Positions 24,046 through 32,476 of a stretch of DNA of 47,659 nt are shown piece after piece (positions within the stretch are counted from its first letter, which is position 1; every line of letters starts with the position of its first letter). A model generated the notes under the pieces. It did no database searches. It was not told the DNA's origin and saw only the letters and a list, made by a program, of their open reading frames with translations. A program made the translations under genes and the position numbers. The DNA lies in NCBI GenBank assembly GCA_030537335.1, contig JAUNNK010000005.1, positions 1 through 47,659 of the forward strand. The letters run 5' to 3'. The DNA comes from Clostridia bacterium (GTDB taxonomy: Bacteria > Bacillota > Clostridia > Christensenellales > Aristaeellaceae).

Positions 24046-25032
24046 GTGTCCTCTAAGAAGAACAATTCCGGTGAAGCTCGCGGAATCGGAAGACCTCAGG
24101 TATCTCAGTATCTCGAAAGGTTTGGCGTTTTTCTGGTGCTGTTGGCGATGATCCTGATCCTGAGCGTCACTACAACGACGTTCCTCACCTCGCGGAACCT
24201 TTTGAACGTGGTTCGTCAGGTGTCCGTGAACGGAATCATTGCCGTCGGCATGATGTTTGTACTGCTCACCGGAGGCATCGACCTCTCTGTCGGCTCGGTC
24301 GTGGCGCTGTCCGGCGTTGTTGCCGCGCACTTTGCCCATCCTGGCGAATTTCCGCTGATCGTGCCCATCGCGATGGGCATGCTGGTGGGCCTCGTCGTCG
24401 GTCTGATCAACGCCTTTTTCGTCGTCCGGACGAAGATCGTTCCCTTCATCGCGACCATGGGCATGCTGAGCATCGCCAAGGGCATGGCGCTTGTGTTGAG
24501 TAGTGGCCGCCCCATTTCCAACCTGAGCGACGCATTTTGCTTTATCGGCAGGGGCAACGTCTTTGGCTTTTTCCCGCTGCTGAGTCTGATTATGATCTGC
24601 TGCTTCATCGTTGGCGGCGTCATTCAGCGCAAGACTAGACTCGGTCGCTACATCTATTCGATCGGCGGCAATGAGAACGCGGCACACGTATCCGGCATCC
24701 GGGTCGGGCGCTGCAAGGCGCTGGCCTACGTATTCTCCAGCCTGTTCGCGGCGCTGGCCGGCATCGTACTTGCCGGGCGCATCACCACGGGCAGCCCTGC
24801 TTCCGGCGACGGATATGAACTGGACGCCATCGCAGCCGTGGTCATCGGCGGTACCAGCCTCAACGGCGGCGTTGGCAGCATATGGGGCACCTTGGTCGGC
24901 GTGCTGATCGTGGGCGTACTCAACAACGGCATGGATCTTCTGAACGTATCCTCCTATTACCAGCAGATTATGCAGGGTGTGATCATCATCCTTGCCGTGC
25001 TGCTGGATACCAGAACAAAGCGGAATGCTTGA
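24046..25032 (+). CDS. Ribose-type sugar ABC transporter permease (RbsC family)
   Basis: 328 aa from a GTG at 24046, chosen because AAGGAGG is ten bases upstream and because a longer reading would overlap the ATPase gene by 90 bases. Eight to ten hydrophobic segments and the signatures MMFVLLTGGIDLSVGS and GYELDAIAAVVIGGTSLNGG identify the RbsC/BPD_transp_2 family. It forms the membrane channel as a dimer with the ATPase encoded just before it. Confidence 0.92.
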   Translation: MSSKKNNSGEARGIGRPQVSQYLERFGVFLVLLAMILILSVTTTTFLTSRNLLNVVRQVSVNGIIAVGMMFVLLTGGIDLSVGSVVALSGVVAAHFAHPGEFPLIVPIAMGMLVGLVVGLINAFFVVRTKIVPFIATMGMLSIAKGMALVLSSGRPISNLSDAFCFIGRGNVFGFFPLLSLIMICCFIVGGVIQRKTRLGRYIYSIGGNENAAHVSGIRVGRCKALAYVFSSLFAALAGIVLAGRITTGSPASGDGYELDAIAAVVIGGTSLNGGVGSIWGTLVGVLIVGVLNNGMDLLNVSSYYQQIMQGVIIILAVLLDTRTKRNA

Positions 25033-25083
25033 CGTGCGTTTTTAGCCGCAAGGCTGAAGATAGAAGAAAGTGAGGTATGTTTT

Positions 25084-26016
25084 ATGAAAAAGCTGGTTTC
25101 CCTTCTGCTGGTTGCACTGATGGTACTGGTGGGCAGTTTCTGCGTTGCAGAGACGACGATTGACCGCGAGGTTACGATTGGCGTTGCCTGCTTCAGTTTG
25201 CAGGCGGAATTCCCGGCGACGATCAATGAGGCGATTGCGGAATACGTGGTGGAACTGGGACTCTCTGATAAGGTCAAGCTGGTTTCGGTTGACGGCCAGG
25301 CCGACACGGCCACCCAGGTCAGTCAGGTGGACAACCTGATTGCGCAGGGTGTGGACGGAATCATCCTCCTGCCGATGGACGCCGATGGCTCCATCCCCTG
25401 TGTCCTCGCGGCGAAGGAAGCCGGCGTTCCGCTGGTTGTCTGCAACGGCAGCGTGAACACGGAGGTCGATTCCTGCGTCAAGTCCAACGACACAGTCGCA
25501 GGCAACCTGGAGATGGCCTATCTTGCGGAGCAGATCGGCGGCGAAGGCCAGATCGCGATCCTGCACGGCCCCAACGGCATCTCTGCAGAGGTTCTGCGCC
25601 GCGACGGCTACGCGGAGGTCCTGGCGAACTATCCGGGCATCGAGATCGTTGCAGAGCCCTGCTGCAACTGGAGCCGTGAGGAAGGCATGACCACCACGGA
25701 GAACCTGTTGCAGGCCTATCCGGAGCTCAAGTGCATCGTTGCGCAGAACGACGAGATGGCAATGGGCGCGCTGCAGGCCGTTAAGGATTCTCAGGCAGAT
25801 GTGATTGTCGGCGGCATCGATGCGATTGCGGACGCGGTTGCGGCCGTGCGCAGCGGCGAACTCAGCTGCACCGTTTTCCAGGATGCGGTTGGTCAGGGCC
25901 GCGGCTCCCTGGATCAGGTGCTGTCCATGCTCAACGGCAACGAGGGCGTTGACATCGATATCCCGTTCATTCTCATCACCGCAGAGAATGTGGACGAGTA
26001 TTTCCCCGCGGCATAA
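25084..26016 (+). CDS. Sugar/polyol ABC transporter substrate-binding protein
   Basis: 310 aa with a cleavable signal peptide (MKKLVSLLLVALMVLVGSFCVA). A lipobox is not evident: the residue before the Cys is Phe, so it may be released or held by other means. The body is a periplasmic binding protein of the ribose type (Peripla_BP_4), with repeats such as VDGIILLPMDADGS and ELKCIVAQNDEMAMGAL. It delivers the substrate to the permease encoded upstream. A 15-bp hairpin follows it, which may keep its message more abundant than that of the genes downstream. Confidence 0.9.
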   Translation: MKKLVSLLLVALMVLVGSFCVAETTIDREVTIGVACFSLQAEFPATINEAIAEYVVELGLSDKVKLVSVDGQADTATQVSQVDNLIAQGVDGIILLPMDADGSIPCVLAAKEAGVPLVVCNGSVNTEVDSCVKSNDTVAGNLEMAYLAEQIGGEGQIAILHGPNGISAEVLRRDGYAEVLANYPGIEIVAEPCCNWSREEGMTTTENLLQAYPELKCIVAQNDEMAMGALQAVKDSQADVIVGGIDAIADAVAAVRSGELSCTVFQDAVGQGRGSLDQVLSMLNGNEGVDIDIPFILITAENVDEYFPAA

Positions 26017-26056
26017 GCCTGCTGCATCGCATTGTACAATTTGAATTGAACACGGT

Positions 26057-26090
26057 CAGCCGGAATTATGAGTCATCATAATTCCGGCTG
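26057..26090 (+). other. Intercistronic hairpin within the polyol operon
   Basis: CAGCCGGAATTATGA (26057-26071) pairs perfectly over 15 bases with 26076-26090, loop of four. There is no T-run after it, so it may stabilise the upstream message or lower expression of the downstream genes instead of fully terminating. Confidence 0.75.
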
Positions 26091-26114
26091 TCTCAAAGGA
26101 AGGAAGGTATTTCA

Positions 26115-27152
26115 GTGAATCGGGTTGCTTATATGAACGGGACCTTCAACATTGAGTATGATGAGGTTGCGGTTCCCCAGATTCGGGAGAACGAGGTTCT
26201 GGTAAAGATTGAATATGTTGGAATCTGTGGTTCCGACGTACACTTCTATGAGCACGGACGCATCGGGGATTTTGTCGTAAACGGCAAGTTCATTCTCGGG
26301 CACGAGAGCGGCGGCACGGTCGTTTCCGTCGGCAAGAATGTGACGAACCTCCAAGTGGGCGACCGCGTCGCTTTGGAGCCGGGCGTCACCTGTGGCAAAT
26401 GCGAGTTTTGTAAGACTGGTCATTACAATTTGTGCCCTGATGTGCGCTTCTTTGCCACGCCGCCCTACAACGGCACATTTTGCGATTACGTTGCCCATCC
26501 GGCGGACATGTGCTTCCGCCTGCCGGAGAACGTATCCACGCTGGAGGGCGCGTTGGTGGAGCCCCTTGCGGTCGGCCTGCATGCAAACCGTCAGGCTGAG
26601 ACGAAGCTGGGCGACACAGTGGTCATCCTCGGCTCCGGCTGCATCGGCCTTGTGACGATGCTTTCCGCCCGCGCATGCGGCGCTTCCAAGATCATCGTCG
26701 TGGATGTGCTGCAGAAGCGCCTGGATTATGCGAAGTCGATGGGCGCGGATCATGTCGTCAATGCGCGCGAGCAGGACGTCATCGCGGCGGTGAATGATCT
26801 GACCGGTGGCCGCGGCGCCGATATCGTGTTTGAAACTGCCGGCAACAAGCACACCATCAAGCAGACCTCGTTCCTTGCGCGCCGCGGCGGAAAGATCTGC
26901 CTGGTGGGGCTCGCGGCGGAGGATGAGATCTCCTTCAATTTCGCAAATGTCATGAGCAAGGAGCTGAGCATCCGCTCCGTGTTCCGCTATTGCAACCTGT
27001 ATCCGACGGCGGTGAATGCCATTGCCAGCGGCAGCATAGACGTCAAGCGCATCGTCACACACGAATTCGGATTTGATCAGATTAAAGAGGGCATGGACTT
27101 CGTGGTCAACAACAGTTCGGAAGTGGTCAAAGCCGTAATCAAGATCAATTGA
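26115..27152 (+). CDS. Sorbitol/xylitol-type zinc dehydrogenase (polyol dehydrogenase 2)
   Basis: 345 aa from a GTG at 26115 with GGAAGGAAGG upstream; an ATG at 26133 is possible. Catalytic zinc ligands are C38 and H63-E64; structural cysteines are C93, C96, C99 and C107. FFATPPYNGTFCDYVAHPAD and EPLAVGLHA are typical of the sorbitol/L-iditol/xylitol dehydrogenase branch, which gives a 2-ketose with NAD. It is clearly different in sequence from the first dehydrogenase in the operon, so two substrates or two steps are likely. The RbsD-like gene follows after 8 bases. Confidence 0.9.
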   Translation: MNRVAYMNGTFNIEYDEVAVPQIRENEVLVKIEYVGICGSDVHFYEHGRIGDFVVNGKFILGHESGGTVVSVGKNVTNLQVGDRVALEPGVTCGKCEFCKTGHYNLCPDVRFFATPPYNGTFCDYVAHPADMCFRLPENVSTLEGALVEPLAVGLHANRQAETKLGDTVVILGSGCIGLVTMLSARACGASKIIVVDVLQKRLDYAKSMGADHVVNAREQDVIAAVNDLTGGRGADIVFETAGNKHTIKQTSFLARRGGKICLVGLAAEDEISFNFANVMSKELSIRSVFRYCNLYPTAVNAIASGSIDVKRIVTHEFGFDQIKEGMDFVVNNSSEVVKAVIKIN

Positions 27153-27160
27153 GGTGCATT

Positions 27161-27583
27161 ATGAAAAAGAAGGGGATTCTGAACAGGCAGCTGGCCGGAC
27201 TGGTGGCCGGACTTGGACACACGGATTGCGTCATGATCTGCGACGCGGGCTTCCCGATCCCGAAGGGCGCGGAGTATGTTGATCTCGCCATGTGCGCAGG
27301 GGTCCCGTCCTTTGTGGATTGCCTGAACCTGCTGCTCTCCGAGGCGATCTTCGATGAAGTCACCATTGCGCAGGAGATGTCGGTGCACAACCCGGAGACG
27401 TTCTCCTATCTCGAGAACCTCTTCCGGAACCACAAGCGCAACGTGATTCCGCAGACGGAGTTCATGCCGATGGCCAGCGGCGCGAAGTTCATCATCCGCA
27501 CGGGCGAGCTGAAGCCGTACTCCAACATCTACCTCTATTCTGCCTCCGGCGTGGAGAAGTTCAATCTCGATTACGTCATCTGA
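27161..27583 (+). CDS. rbsD: RbsD/FucU-type sugar mutarotase
   Basis: 140 aa from the ATG at 27161 (GAGGTG four bases upstream). GILNRQLAGLVAGLGHTD at the start, with His20, Asp28, Tyr120 and Asn122 at the positions I recall for RbsD, gives the D-ribose pyranase family. These enzymes interconvert pyranose and furanose forms so that the next enzyme gets the right anomer or ring form. The position of RbsD His98 is Gln here, if the numbering holds, so the true substrate may not be ribose. No ribokinase is nearby. Confidence 0.88.
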   Translation: MKKKGILNRQLAGLVAGLGHTDCVMICDAGFPIPKGAEYVDLAMCAGVPSFVDCLNLLLSEAIFDEVTIAQEMSVHNPETFSYLENLFRNHKRNVIPQTEFMPMASGAKFIIRTGELKPYSNIYLYSASGVEKFNLDYVI

Positions 27584-27595
27584 CGCAGGAAATGG

Positions 27596-27629
27596 ATGCG
27601 GGGAGAGCATGCCTCTCCCTGCATTTTTA
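27596..27629 (+). terminator. Terminator of the polyol operon
   Basis: ATGCGGGGAGAG (27596-27607) pairs with CTCTCCCTGCAT (27613-27624) with one mismatch, followed by TTTTT. It closes the LacI-to-RbsD unit. Confidence 0.9.
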
Positions 27630-27651
27630 ATGTACGTCGGCGAAGAAGTCG

Positions 27652-27680
27652 TTGCCATTCCGCACCAAAGGCGCTATAAT
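27652..27680 (+). promoter_or_regulatory. Promoter of the VanY-like gene
   Basis: TTGCCA (27652-27657) and TATAAT (27675-27680) are separated by 17 bases, about 40 bases before the start codon. Confidence 0.8.
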
Positions 27681-27718
27681 AGATCATGGTTTGATGTGTA
27701 CACAAGGAGAAAGTAACC

Positions 27719-28366
27719 ATGACACACAGTTTAAAGAAGCTTGCGGCGTTGCTGGCGCTGATTTGCATACTGACCGCGTCGCTGGGTGCGTTGGCGGAGC
27801 AGATTCCCTGGAACCTGACGCTGGTCAACAGCACCCACGCCGTGCCGGAGGACTGGGTGGTGCCGGAGTTCACCGAGCTGCGCAACGGACAGCGGGTGGA
27901 CAGCCGCATCTATCCGGAGCTGCAGGCGATGTTCGACGCCGCCCGTGCGGCGGGGCGAACGCCGCTGGTGATCTCCTCCTACCGCACCTACGACGACCAG
28001 AAGAACATGCTGGTGAAGAAGTACCGGAAGTTCAAGGAGCAGGGCTACTCCCACGAGGACGCGCAGGTCGAGGCGCTCAAGTGGGCCGCCTATCCGGGAT
28101 ACAGCGAACATCAGCTGGGCCTGGCCATCGATGTGGGTACCTCCAACAGTGAGAAGTGCAGCAAGGACCGGGTGTGGTCGTGGCTGAAGGAGCACTGCGC
28201 GGAGTACGGCTTCATCTGGCGCTACTCCGAGGAAAAGAGCGCCATCACCGGCATCGCCAACGAGCCCTGGCACTTCCGCTACGTGGGCGTGGAGGCGGCC
28301 ACCTACATCATGGAGAACAACCTCTGTCTGGAGGAGTACATGCTTCAGTTTTACGGCCTGCGCTGA
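27719..28366 (+). CDS. Secreted D-alanyl-D-alanine carboxypeptidase (VanY/M15B)
   Basis: 215 aa with a signal peptide ending near ALAE. The zinc site of M15B peptidases is visible: SEHQLGLAIDVG (SxHxxGxAxD) and EPWHFRYVG with the third histidine, plus SSYRTYDDQ in the substrate-binding region. It removes the terminal D-Ala of peptidoglycan stem peptides outside the membrane. It has its own promoter and a weak hairpin behind it. There are no van resistance genes nearby, so a housekeeping wall role is more likely than glycopeptide resistance. Confidence 0.9.
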   Translation: MTHSLKKLAALLALICILTASLGALAEQIPWNLTLVNSTHAVPEDWVVPEFTELRNGQRVDSRIYPELQAMFDAARAAGRTPLVISSYRTYDDQKNMLVKKYRKFKEQGYSHEDAQVEALKWAAYPGYSEHQLGLAIDVGTSNSEKCSKDRVWSWLKEHCAEYGFIWRYSEEKSAITGIANEPWHFRYVGVEAATYIMENNLCLEEYMLQFYGLR

Positions 28367-28380
28367 GGCCGGGACGATCG

Positions 28381-28410
28381 CCGTCGGAATGCAAGCCCTC
28401 CGGCGGTTTT
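28381..28410 (+). terminator. Weak hairpin terminator after the VanY-like gene
   Basis: CCGTCGG (28381-28387) pairs with CCGGCGG (28400-28406) through one G-T wobble, followed by TTTT. Confidence 0.5.
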
Positions 28411-28442
28411 CTGCGTAAATGAAGAACGGAGGGGGGCGAAGC

Positions 28443-29600
28443 GTGCGGGTGCGGCGCAATATTTACCTCATGTATGCCATCGCCCTCTTGCAGGGCATGG
28501 TGTTTTACGGCCCCATCGCCACCCTCTATCGGGAGGCGGCGGGGGTCACGATCTTTCAGATCACCCTGATCGAGAGCATCTCCATGGCGCTGGGACTTAT
28601 GCTGGAGCTGCCCTGGGGCGCGGTGGCGGACCGCATCGGCTACCGCAGGACGATGATCTTCTGCTGCATGCTGTACCTCGCGTCCAAGGTCGTGTTCTGG
28701 CGCGCGGAGGGCTTCGGCATGTTCCTCATCGAGCGCGTGCTGCTGGCGGTGGTGTGCGCGGGGCTTTCCGGCGTGGAGGAGGCCGTGCTGTATCTGTCCG
28801 CGGATGAAGGACAGTCCCAGCGCTGCTTTGGCGTCTGGAACAGCCTGGGTCAGGCGGGACTGATGGCGGCGGCGGTGGTCTACGCGGTCTTCGTGGGGGA
28901 GGATTACCGCCTTGCGGGCCTGCTGACCGTCGTAAGCTACGGCGCGGCGGCGATGCTGTCGCTGGGCATCGTGGAGGTGCGCCCGGAGGAAAGGCGCGCG
29001 GCGACCCATCCGGTGCAGGACTTCGGAAGCGCGCTGCGGGGCCTTTTGCGCACACCGGGGCTTCTGCTGCTGGTGCTGTCCATGGCGCTGCTGGCGGAGA
29101 CGCACCAGACGATCACGGTGTTCCTCGCGCAGAAGCAGTACGAGGTGTGCGGCATGGCGGGCGCGGCCTTCGGCGGGGCCTATCTGCTGCTGACCCTCGC
29201 GGGTCTGGCGGGCGGACTGTCCCAGAGATGCACGCGGCGGCTGGGCGAAGTGCGCTTCGGCGCGCTGTGCTGCCTGACGGCGGCGGTCTGCTGCGTCACG
29301 CTGGCGCTGACCCGGAGCCTGATCCTCTCGATCGCGGCGGTGGTTGTGCTGCGGCTGTGCTGGACGCTGGGCGCGCCACTGTACGCGCGGCTGGAAAACG
29401 AGCGCGTCGCGGGGGAAAACCGCGCCACGGAGCTGAGCGTCAACGCCCTGCTGCGCGACGGCGTGGCGGTGCTGACTAACCTGGTCTTCGGGCGGCTGGC
29501 GGAGCAGGCGCTGGGGATGGCGATGGGCCTGGGCGCGCTGCTGAGCCTGTGCGCCATGGCGCTGCTGGCGGCCTTCTTCCGCAGGGCTGTCCACGAATGA
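28443..29600 (+). CDS. MFS transporter
   Basis: About 385 aa with twelve hydrophobic segments. A GTG at 28443 is preferred over the ATG at 28419 because the GGAGGGGGG lies between them at the right distance from the GTG. The MFS loop 2-3 motif appears as WGAVADRIGYRRTMI, after a first helix of LMYAIALLQGMVFYGPIATLY. This matches drug/metabolite exporters of the DHA type found widely in Firmicutes. The substrate is unknown. The gene is followed 73 bases later by an MnmM-like methyltransferase. Confidence 0.87.
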   Translation: MRVRRNIYLMYAIALLQGMVFYGPIATLYREAAGVTIFQITLIESISMALGLMLELPWGAVADRIGYRRTMIFCCMLYLASKVVFWRAEGFGMFLIERVLLAVVCAGLSGVEEAVLYLSADEGQSQRCFGVWNSLGQAGLMAAAVVYAVFVGEDYRLAGLLTVVSYGAAAMLSLGIVEVRPEERRAATHPVQDFGSALRGLLRTPGLLLLVLSMALLAETHQTITVFLAQKQYEVCGMAGAAFGGAYLLLTLAGLAGGLSQRCTRRLGEVRFGALCCLTAAVCCVTLALTRSLILSIAAVVVLRLCWTLGAPLYARLENERVAGENRATELSVNALLRDGVAVLTNLVFGRLAEQALGMAMGLGALLSLCAMALLAAFFRRAVHE

Positions 29601-29673
29601 CGGACGAATGGCGGGGCAATACGCCTTGCGTAAAGGAATTTTATCGGATACAATGGATTCCGGAGGGATGGAA

Positions 29674-30261
29674 GTGGCGAATGATTTTCGATCCGCGCGC
29701 TTCTGGGCGGCGGAGCTGATCGAGCGGGCGCTGTACCCCGGCGCAGTGGCGGTGGATGCCACCCTGGGCAACGGCCACGACGCGCTGTGGCTGTGCGGCC
29801 TGGTGGGGGAGACGGGCAGGGTGTTCGGCTTCGACGTGCAGCAGGAGGCGGTGGAGCGCAGCCGCGCGCGGCTTGTGGAGGCCGGCGTGGCGGAGCGCGC
29901 GACGCTCATCCTGGACGGACACCAGAACATGGGAACCTACGTCGCAAGCGGGAGCGCCGACGCGGTGATGTTCAACCTGGGCTGGCTTCCGGGCGCAGCC
30001 CACGGCGTGACCACGCAGACTGCGACCACGCTTGAAGCGGTGACTGCGGCGCTGGATGTCCTGAAGGAGGACGGGGTGATGACCGTGTGCGTCTATCCCG
30101 GACACGACGAGGGCGCACGGGAGCGCGATGCGCTGCTTGACTGGGCGCGGAGCCTGGACGGGCGCAGCTATGACGTGATGCTGCGCGCCTACCTGAACCA
30201 GAGCGGCGATCCGCCGCTGATGATCGCCATCAAGAAGAACAGAAAGAGGAAGAGAGCATGA
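29674..30261 (+). CDS. mnmM: MnmM/YtqB-like tRNA methyltransferase
   Basis: 195 aa from a GTG at 29674, six bases after GGAGGG; in-frame ATGs upstream (29608, 29653, 29668) lack correct spacing. The SAM-binding motif is VDATLGNGHDALWL and the family block FNLGWLPG lies at the motif IV position. This is the PF06962 family, whose B. subtilis member YtqB (MnmM) methylates nm5(s2)U34 of tRNA to mnm5(s2)U34. The stop overlaps the start of the PHP gene by four bases (ATGA). Confidence 0.83.
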   Translation: MANDFRSARFWAAELIERALYPGAVAVDATLGNGHDALWLCGLVGETGRVFGFDVQQEAVERSRARLVEAGVAERATLILDGHQNMGTYVASGSADAVMFNLGWLPGAAHGVTTQTATTLEAVTAALDVLKEDGVMTVCVYPGHDEGARERDALLDWARSLDGRSYDVMLRAYLNQSGDPPLMIAIKKNRKRKRA

Positions 30262-31127
30262 AGCTGATCGATGCAAGCAAGCGCTACTACAAGGGCAACA
30301 CCCACGCGCACACCACCCGCAGCGACGGCACGCAGTCGCCAGAAAGCGTGATGCGCATGTTCAAGGATGCAGACTACGATTTTCTGGTGCTCAGCGACCA
30401 CTGGACGCCGGGGCCGACGCAGGATTTCGAGGGCATGCTGGTGCTCACCGGCGCGGAGTACGACTTCAACTATCCCAAGCAGGTGCTGCACATCGTGGGC
30501 GTGTTTCCGGATGAGGCGGCAGCACAGGGCTTCCACCACCGCATGGACTACCCGGAGGTGATCGGGCGTATCAACGCACAGGGCGGCGCGGCCATCCTCT
30601 GTCATCCGGCATGGTCGCTGAACACGCCGGAGATGATCAAAAGCGTGCAGGGCGTGTGCGCTGCGGAGGTCTACAACAGCTTCTCCGGCGCGCCGTGGAA
30701 CGCGCCCCGGGCCGATTCCAGCGCGGTGCTGGATCTGGTGGCGACGGCGGGCTGCTGCATCCCCCAGGTCGCGGCGGACGACTGCCACTTCTACACCGGC
30801 GAGCAACGCATGTCCTACATCATGCTCCAGGCGGACGAACTGACGAGCGGGGACGTGATCGCGGCGCTGAAGCGCGGCTCCTTCTACGCAAGTCAGGGCC
30901 CACGGTTCATCGAGGCGGAGCTGACCGGGCGGGAGCTGATCGTGCGCACCTCGCCGGTCAATCGCTGCACCTTCATCTCGAATCTGGTGTGGGTGGCGGG
31001 CCGCTGCCGCATGGGCGAGGGTATGGTGGAGAATGTGTACCAGCTCCAGCCGGGCGAGACCTTCATCCGCTGCGAGATCGAGGATGCGCAGGGTCGGCGC
31101 GCGTGGCTGTCGCCGGTGCGGCTATGA
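30258..31127 (+). CDS. PHP-domain metal-dependent phosphoesterase
   Basis: 289 aa. The PHP metal ligands are visible as NTHAHTTRSDG, LSDHW, a glutamate in TGAEYDF, CHP and DDCH. After about residue 190 a small beta domain follows (SQGPRFIEAELTGREL). Such proteins are related to polymerase/histidinol phosphatase PHP domains and often cleave nucleotide or sugar phosphates; the substrate cannot be read off. It is translationally coupled to the MnmM-like gene. About 45 bases after its stop begins the promoter of the lysine-riboswitch operon. Confidence 0.87.
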   Translation: MKLIDASKRYYKGNTHAHTTRSDGTQSPESVMRMFKDADYDFLVLSDHWTPGPTQDFEGMLVLTGAEYDFNYPKQVLHIVGVFPDEAAAQGFHHRMDYPEVIGRINAQGGAAILCHPAWSLNTPEMIKSVQGVCAAEVYNSFSGAPWNAPRADSSAVLDLVATAGCCIPQVAADDCHFYTGEQRMSYIMLQADELTSGDVIAALKRGSFYASQGPRFIEAELTGRELIVRTSPVNRCTFISNLVWVAGRCRMGEGMVENVYQLQPGETFIRCEIEDAQGRRAWLSPVRL

Positions 31128-31171
31128 TCTGTTTAGATCCTGTAAAATAACGAAAAATGCAGGATTGACGC

Positions 31172-31200
31172 TTGACAAATGCAGATTCAGTGATTATGAT
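31172..31200 (+). promoter_or_regulatory. Promoter of the lysine riboswitch operon
   Basis: TTGACA (31172-31177) and TATGAT (31195-31200) are separated by 17 bases, just ahead of the riboswitch. Confidence 0.88.
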
Positions 31201-31229
31201 ACATACAAGGTTCGGATAACGAACCCGTT

Positions 31230-31406
31230 GCAATTGAGGCGCGGTTGTTCATGAGTCGCGCGGTGGAGCTGTTCAAGCAGCACAGAAGCCGCGTCAAAGG
31301 GGACGCCGCCGAAACAAGGGCCCGCTTGAAGGGGCTTGCGTTGGGCGCATGGAGAAGATTCATGCGACTGTCACGGTTCCATTGCGGAATCGTGGAGCGC
31401 TATTGC
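31230..31406 (+). promoter_or_regulatory. Lysine riboswitch (L-box)
   Basis: The leader holds the conserved L-box blocks in order: GAGGCGC (31236), AAAGGGGAC (31296), GCCGCCGAAAC (31305), GACTGTCA (31366) and TGGAGCGCTATTG (31393). GCAAT (31230-31234) and ATTGC (31402-31406) close helix P1. A hairpin CACGGTTCC/GGAATCGTG lies between the last two blocks, as in known lysine riboswitches. It binds lysine and should shut off the transporter genes behind it when lysine is plentiful. I compared it from memory with the B. subtilis lysC leader; no covariance search was run. Confidence 0.9.
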
Positions 31407-31438
31407 CGGACAGACAGCATGTTTTGTTGTATATTCGA

Positions 31439-31471
31439 GCGGTCATGGCGCGCAGCTGTGGCCGCCTTTTT
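31439..31471 (+). terminator. Riboswitch-controlled terminator
   Basis: GCGGTCA (31439-31445) pairs with TGGCCGC (31459-31465) through one wobble, followed by TTTTT (31467-31471), about 60 bases before the first gene. It is placed where the expression platform of an L-box is expected. Confidence 0.75.
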
Positions 31472-31531
31472 ACTTCCGGCAATTTCCAGACCCGGTCGAC
31501 CAAGGGAATGATATTTTAGGAGGAAGAAACC

Positions 31532-32329
31532 ATGAGGAAACTGATCGCCGTCGTGATGGCACTTGTCCTGATGCTCACCAGCGCCGCCTTTGCGCAGACC
31601 CTGCGCGTGGGCATGGAGTGCAACTATGCGCCCTACAACTGGACCCAGACCGAGGCCGATGAGAACGCCATTCCGCTGGCGGGCGGCGGCTATGCCGACG
31701 GCTACGACGTGCGCATCGCAAAGCGCGTGGCCGACTATCTGGGCATGGATCTGGAGATCGTCAAGACCGAGTGGGACGGCCTGATCATGTCCGTGATGAG
31801 CGGCGCGATCGACTGCATCATCGCCGGCATGAGCCCCACCGAGGAGCGCATGCTGACCATCGACTTCACCGATCCCTACTATGAGAGCGATCTGGTGATC
31901 GTGGTGCGCAAGGACGGCGGCTTTGCCGACGCCACCTCCCTGGAGGACTTCGCGGGCGCGACCATCGTGGGCCAGCTGAACACCTTCCACGACACCGTCA
32001 TCGACCAGATCCCGGACGTCAAGCATGCCACCCCCATGGATACCTTCCCGACCATGATCGTCGCCGTGACCGCAGGCTCCGTGGACGGCTACATCTCCGA
32101 GCGTCCCGGTGCGGAGAGCGCCATCGCAACCAACCCCGACCTGACCTACGTGGTCTTTGACGAGGGCAAGGGCTTCGTGACCGATCCCGCCGATACCAGC
32201 ATCGCCGTTGGCGTTGCCAAGGGCAGCGAGCTGACCGCGAAGATCAACGAGGCGCTGGCGACCATCTCCAAGGAGGAGCGCCTGCAGATCATGAACGACG
32301 CTCTGGCTGCGCAGCCGAGCGCGGAATAA
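31532..32329 (+). CDS. Amino-acid ABC transporter substrate-binding protein (probable lysine)
   Basis: 265 aa with a signal peptide ending in SAAFA. The mature part starts LRVGMECNYAPYNWTQ, the polar amino-acid binding pattern, and TEWDGLIMSVMSGAIDCIIAGMSPT is the SBP_bac_3 hallmark. No lipobox is seen. AGGAGG precedes the ATG. The lysine riboswitch upstream makes lysine (or a lysine-like cation) the likely ligand. A hairpin after the gene (32351-32372) probably protects this message so that binding protein exceeds permease. Confidence 0.9.
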   Translation: MRKLIAVVMALVLMLTSAAFAQTLRVGMECNYAPYNWTQTEADENAIPLAGGGYADGYDVRIAKRVADYLGMDLEIVKTEWDGLIMSVMSGAIDCIIAGMSPTEERMLTIDFTDPYYESDLVIVVRKDGGFADATSLEDFAGATIVGQLNTFHDTVIDQIPDVKHATPMDTFPTMIVAVTAGSVDGYISERPGAESAIATNPDLTYVVFDEGKGFVTDPADTSIAVGVAKGSELTAKINEALATISKEERLQIMNDALAAQPSAE

Positions 32330-32350
32330 AGCAGAACCACACGCATGCGG

Positions 32351-32372
32351 GGGCCGTCTGATGCGACGGCCC
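32351..32372 (+). other. Intercistronic hairpin after the binding-protein gene
   Basis: GGGCCGTC (32351-32358) pairs perfectly with GACGGCCC (32365-32372), loop of six, in the 147-base gap before the permease. There is no T-run, which suggests mRNA stabilisation and not termination. Confidence 0.6.
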
Positions 32373-32476
32373 GCGTTTGCGTACTCCGGCGCTTTGCGTT
32401 TCAGGCGTGAAGAGCGGCCGGAATCCCCTTCCGGCGCGGATCGCGAGGGACACTTCAATCGTTGAGGAGGATTTCC

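Noticed and set aside
20425-27583. A plain D-ribose operon
   Set aside because: There is no ribokinase, and two polyol-type dehydrogenases are present. The importer family also serves other sugars and polyols.
31230-31471. A T-box leader ahead of the amino-acid importer
   Set aside because: The T-box sequence (AGGGTGGNACCGCG form) is missing, while the L-box blocks are all present in order.
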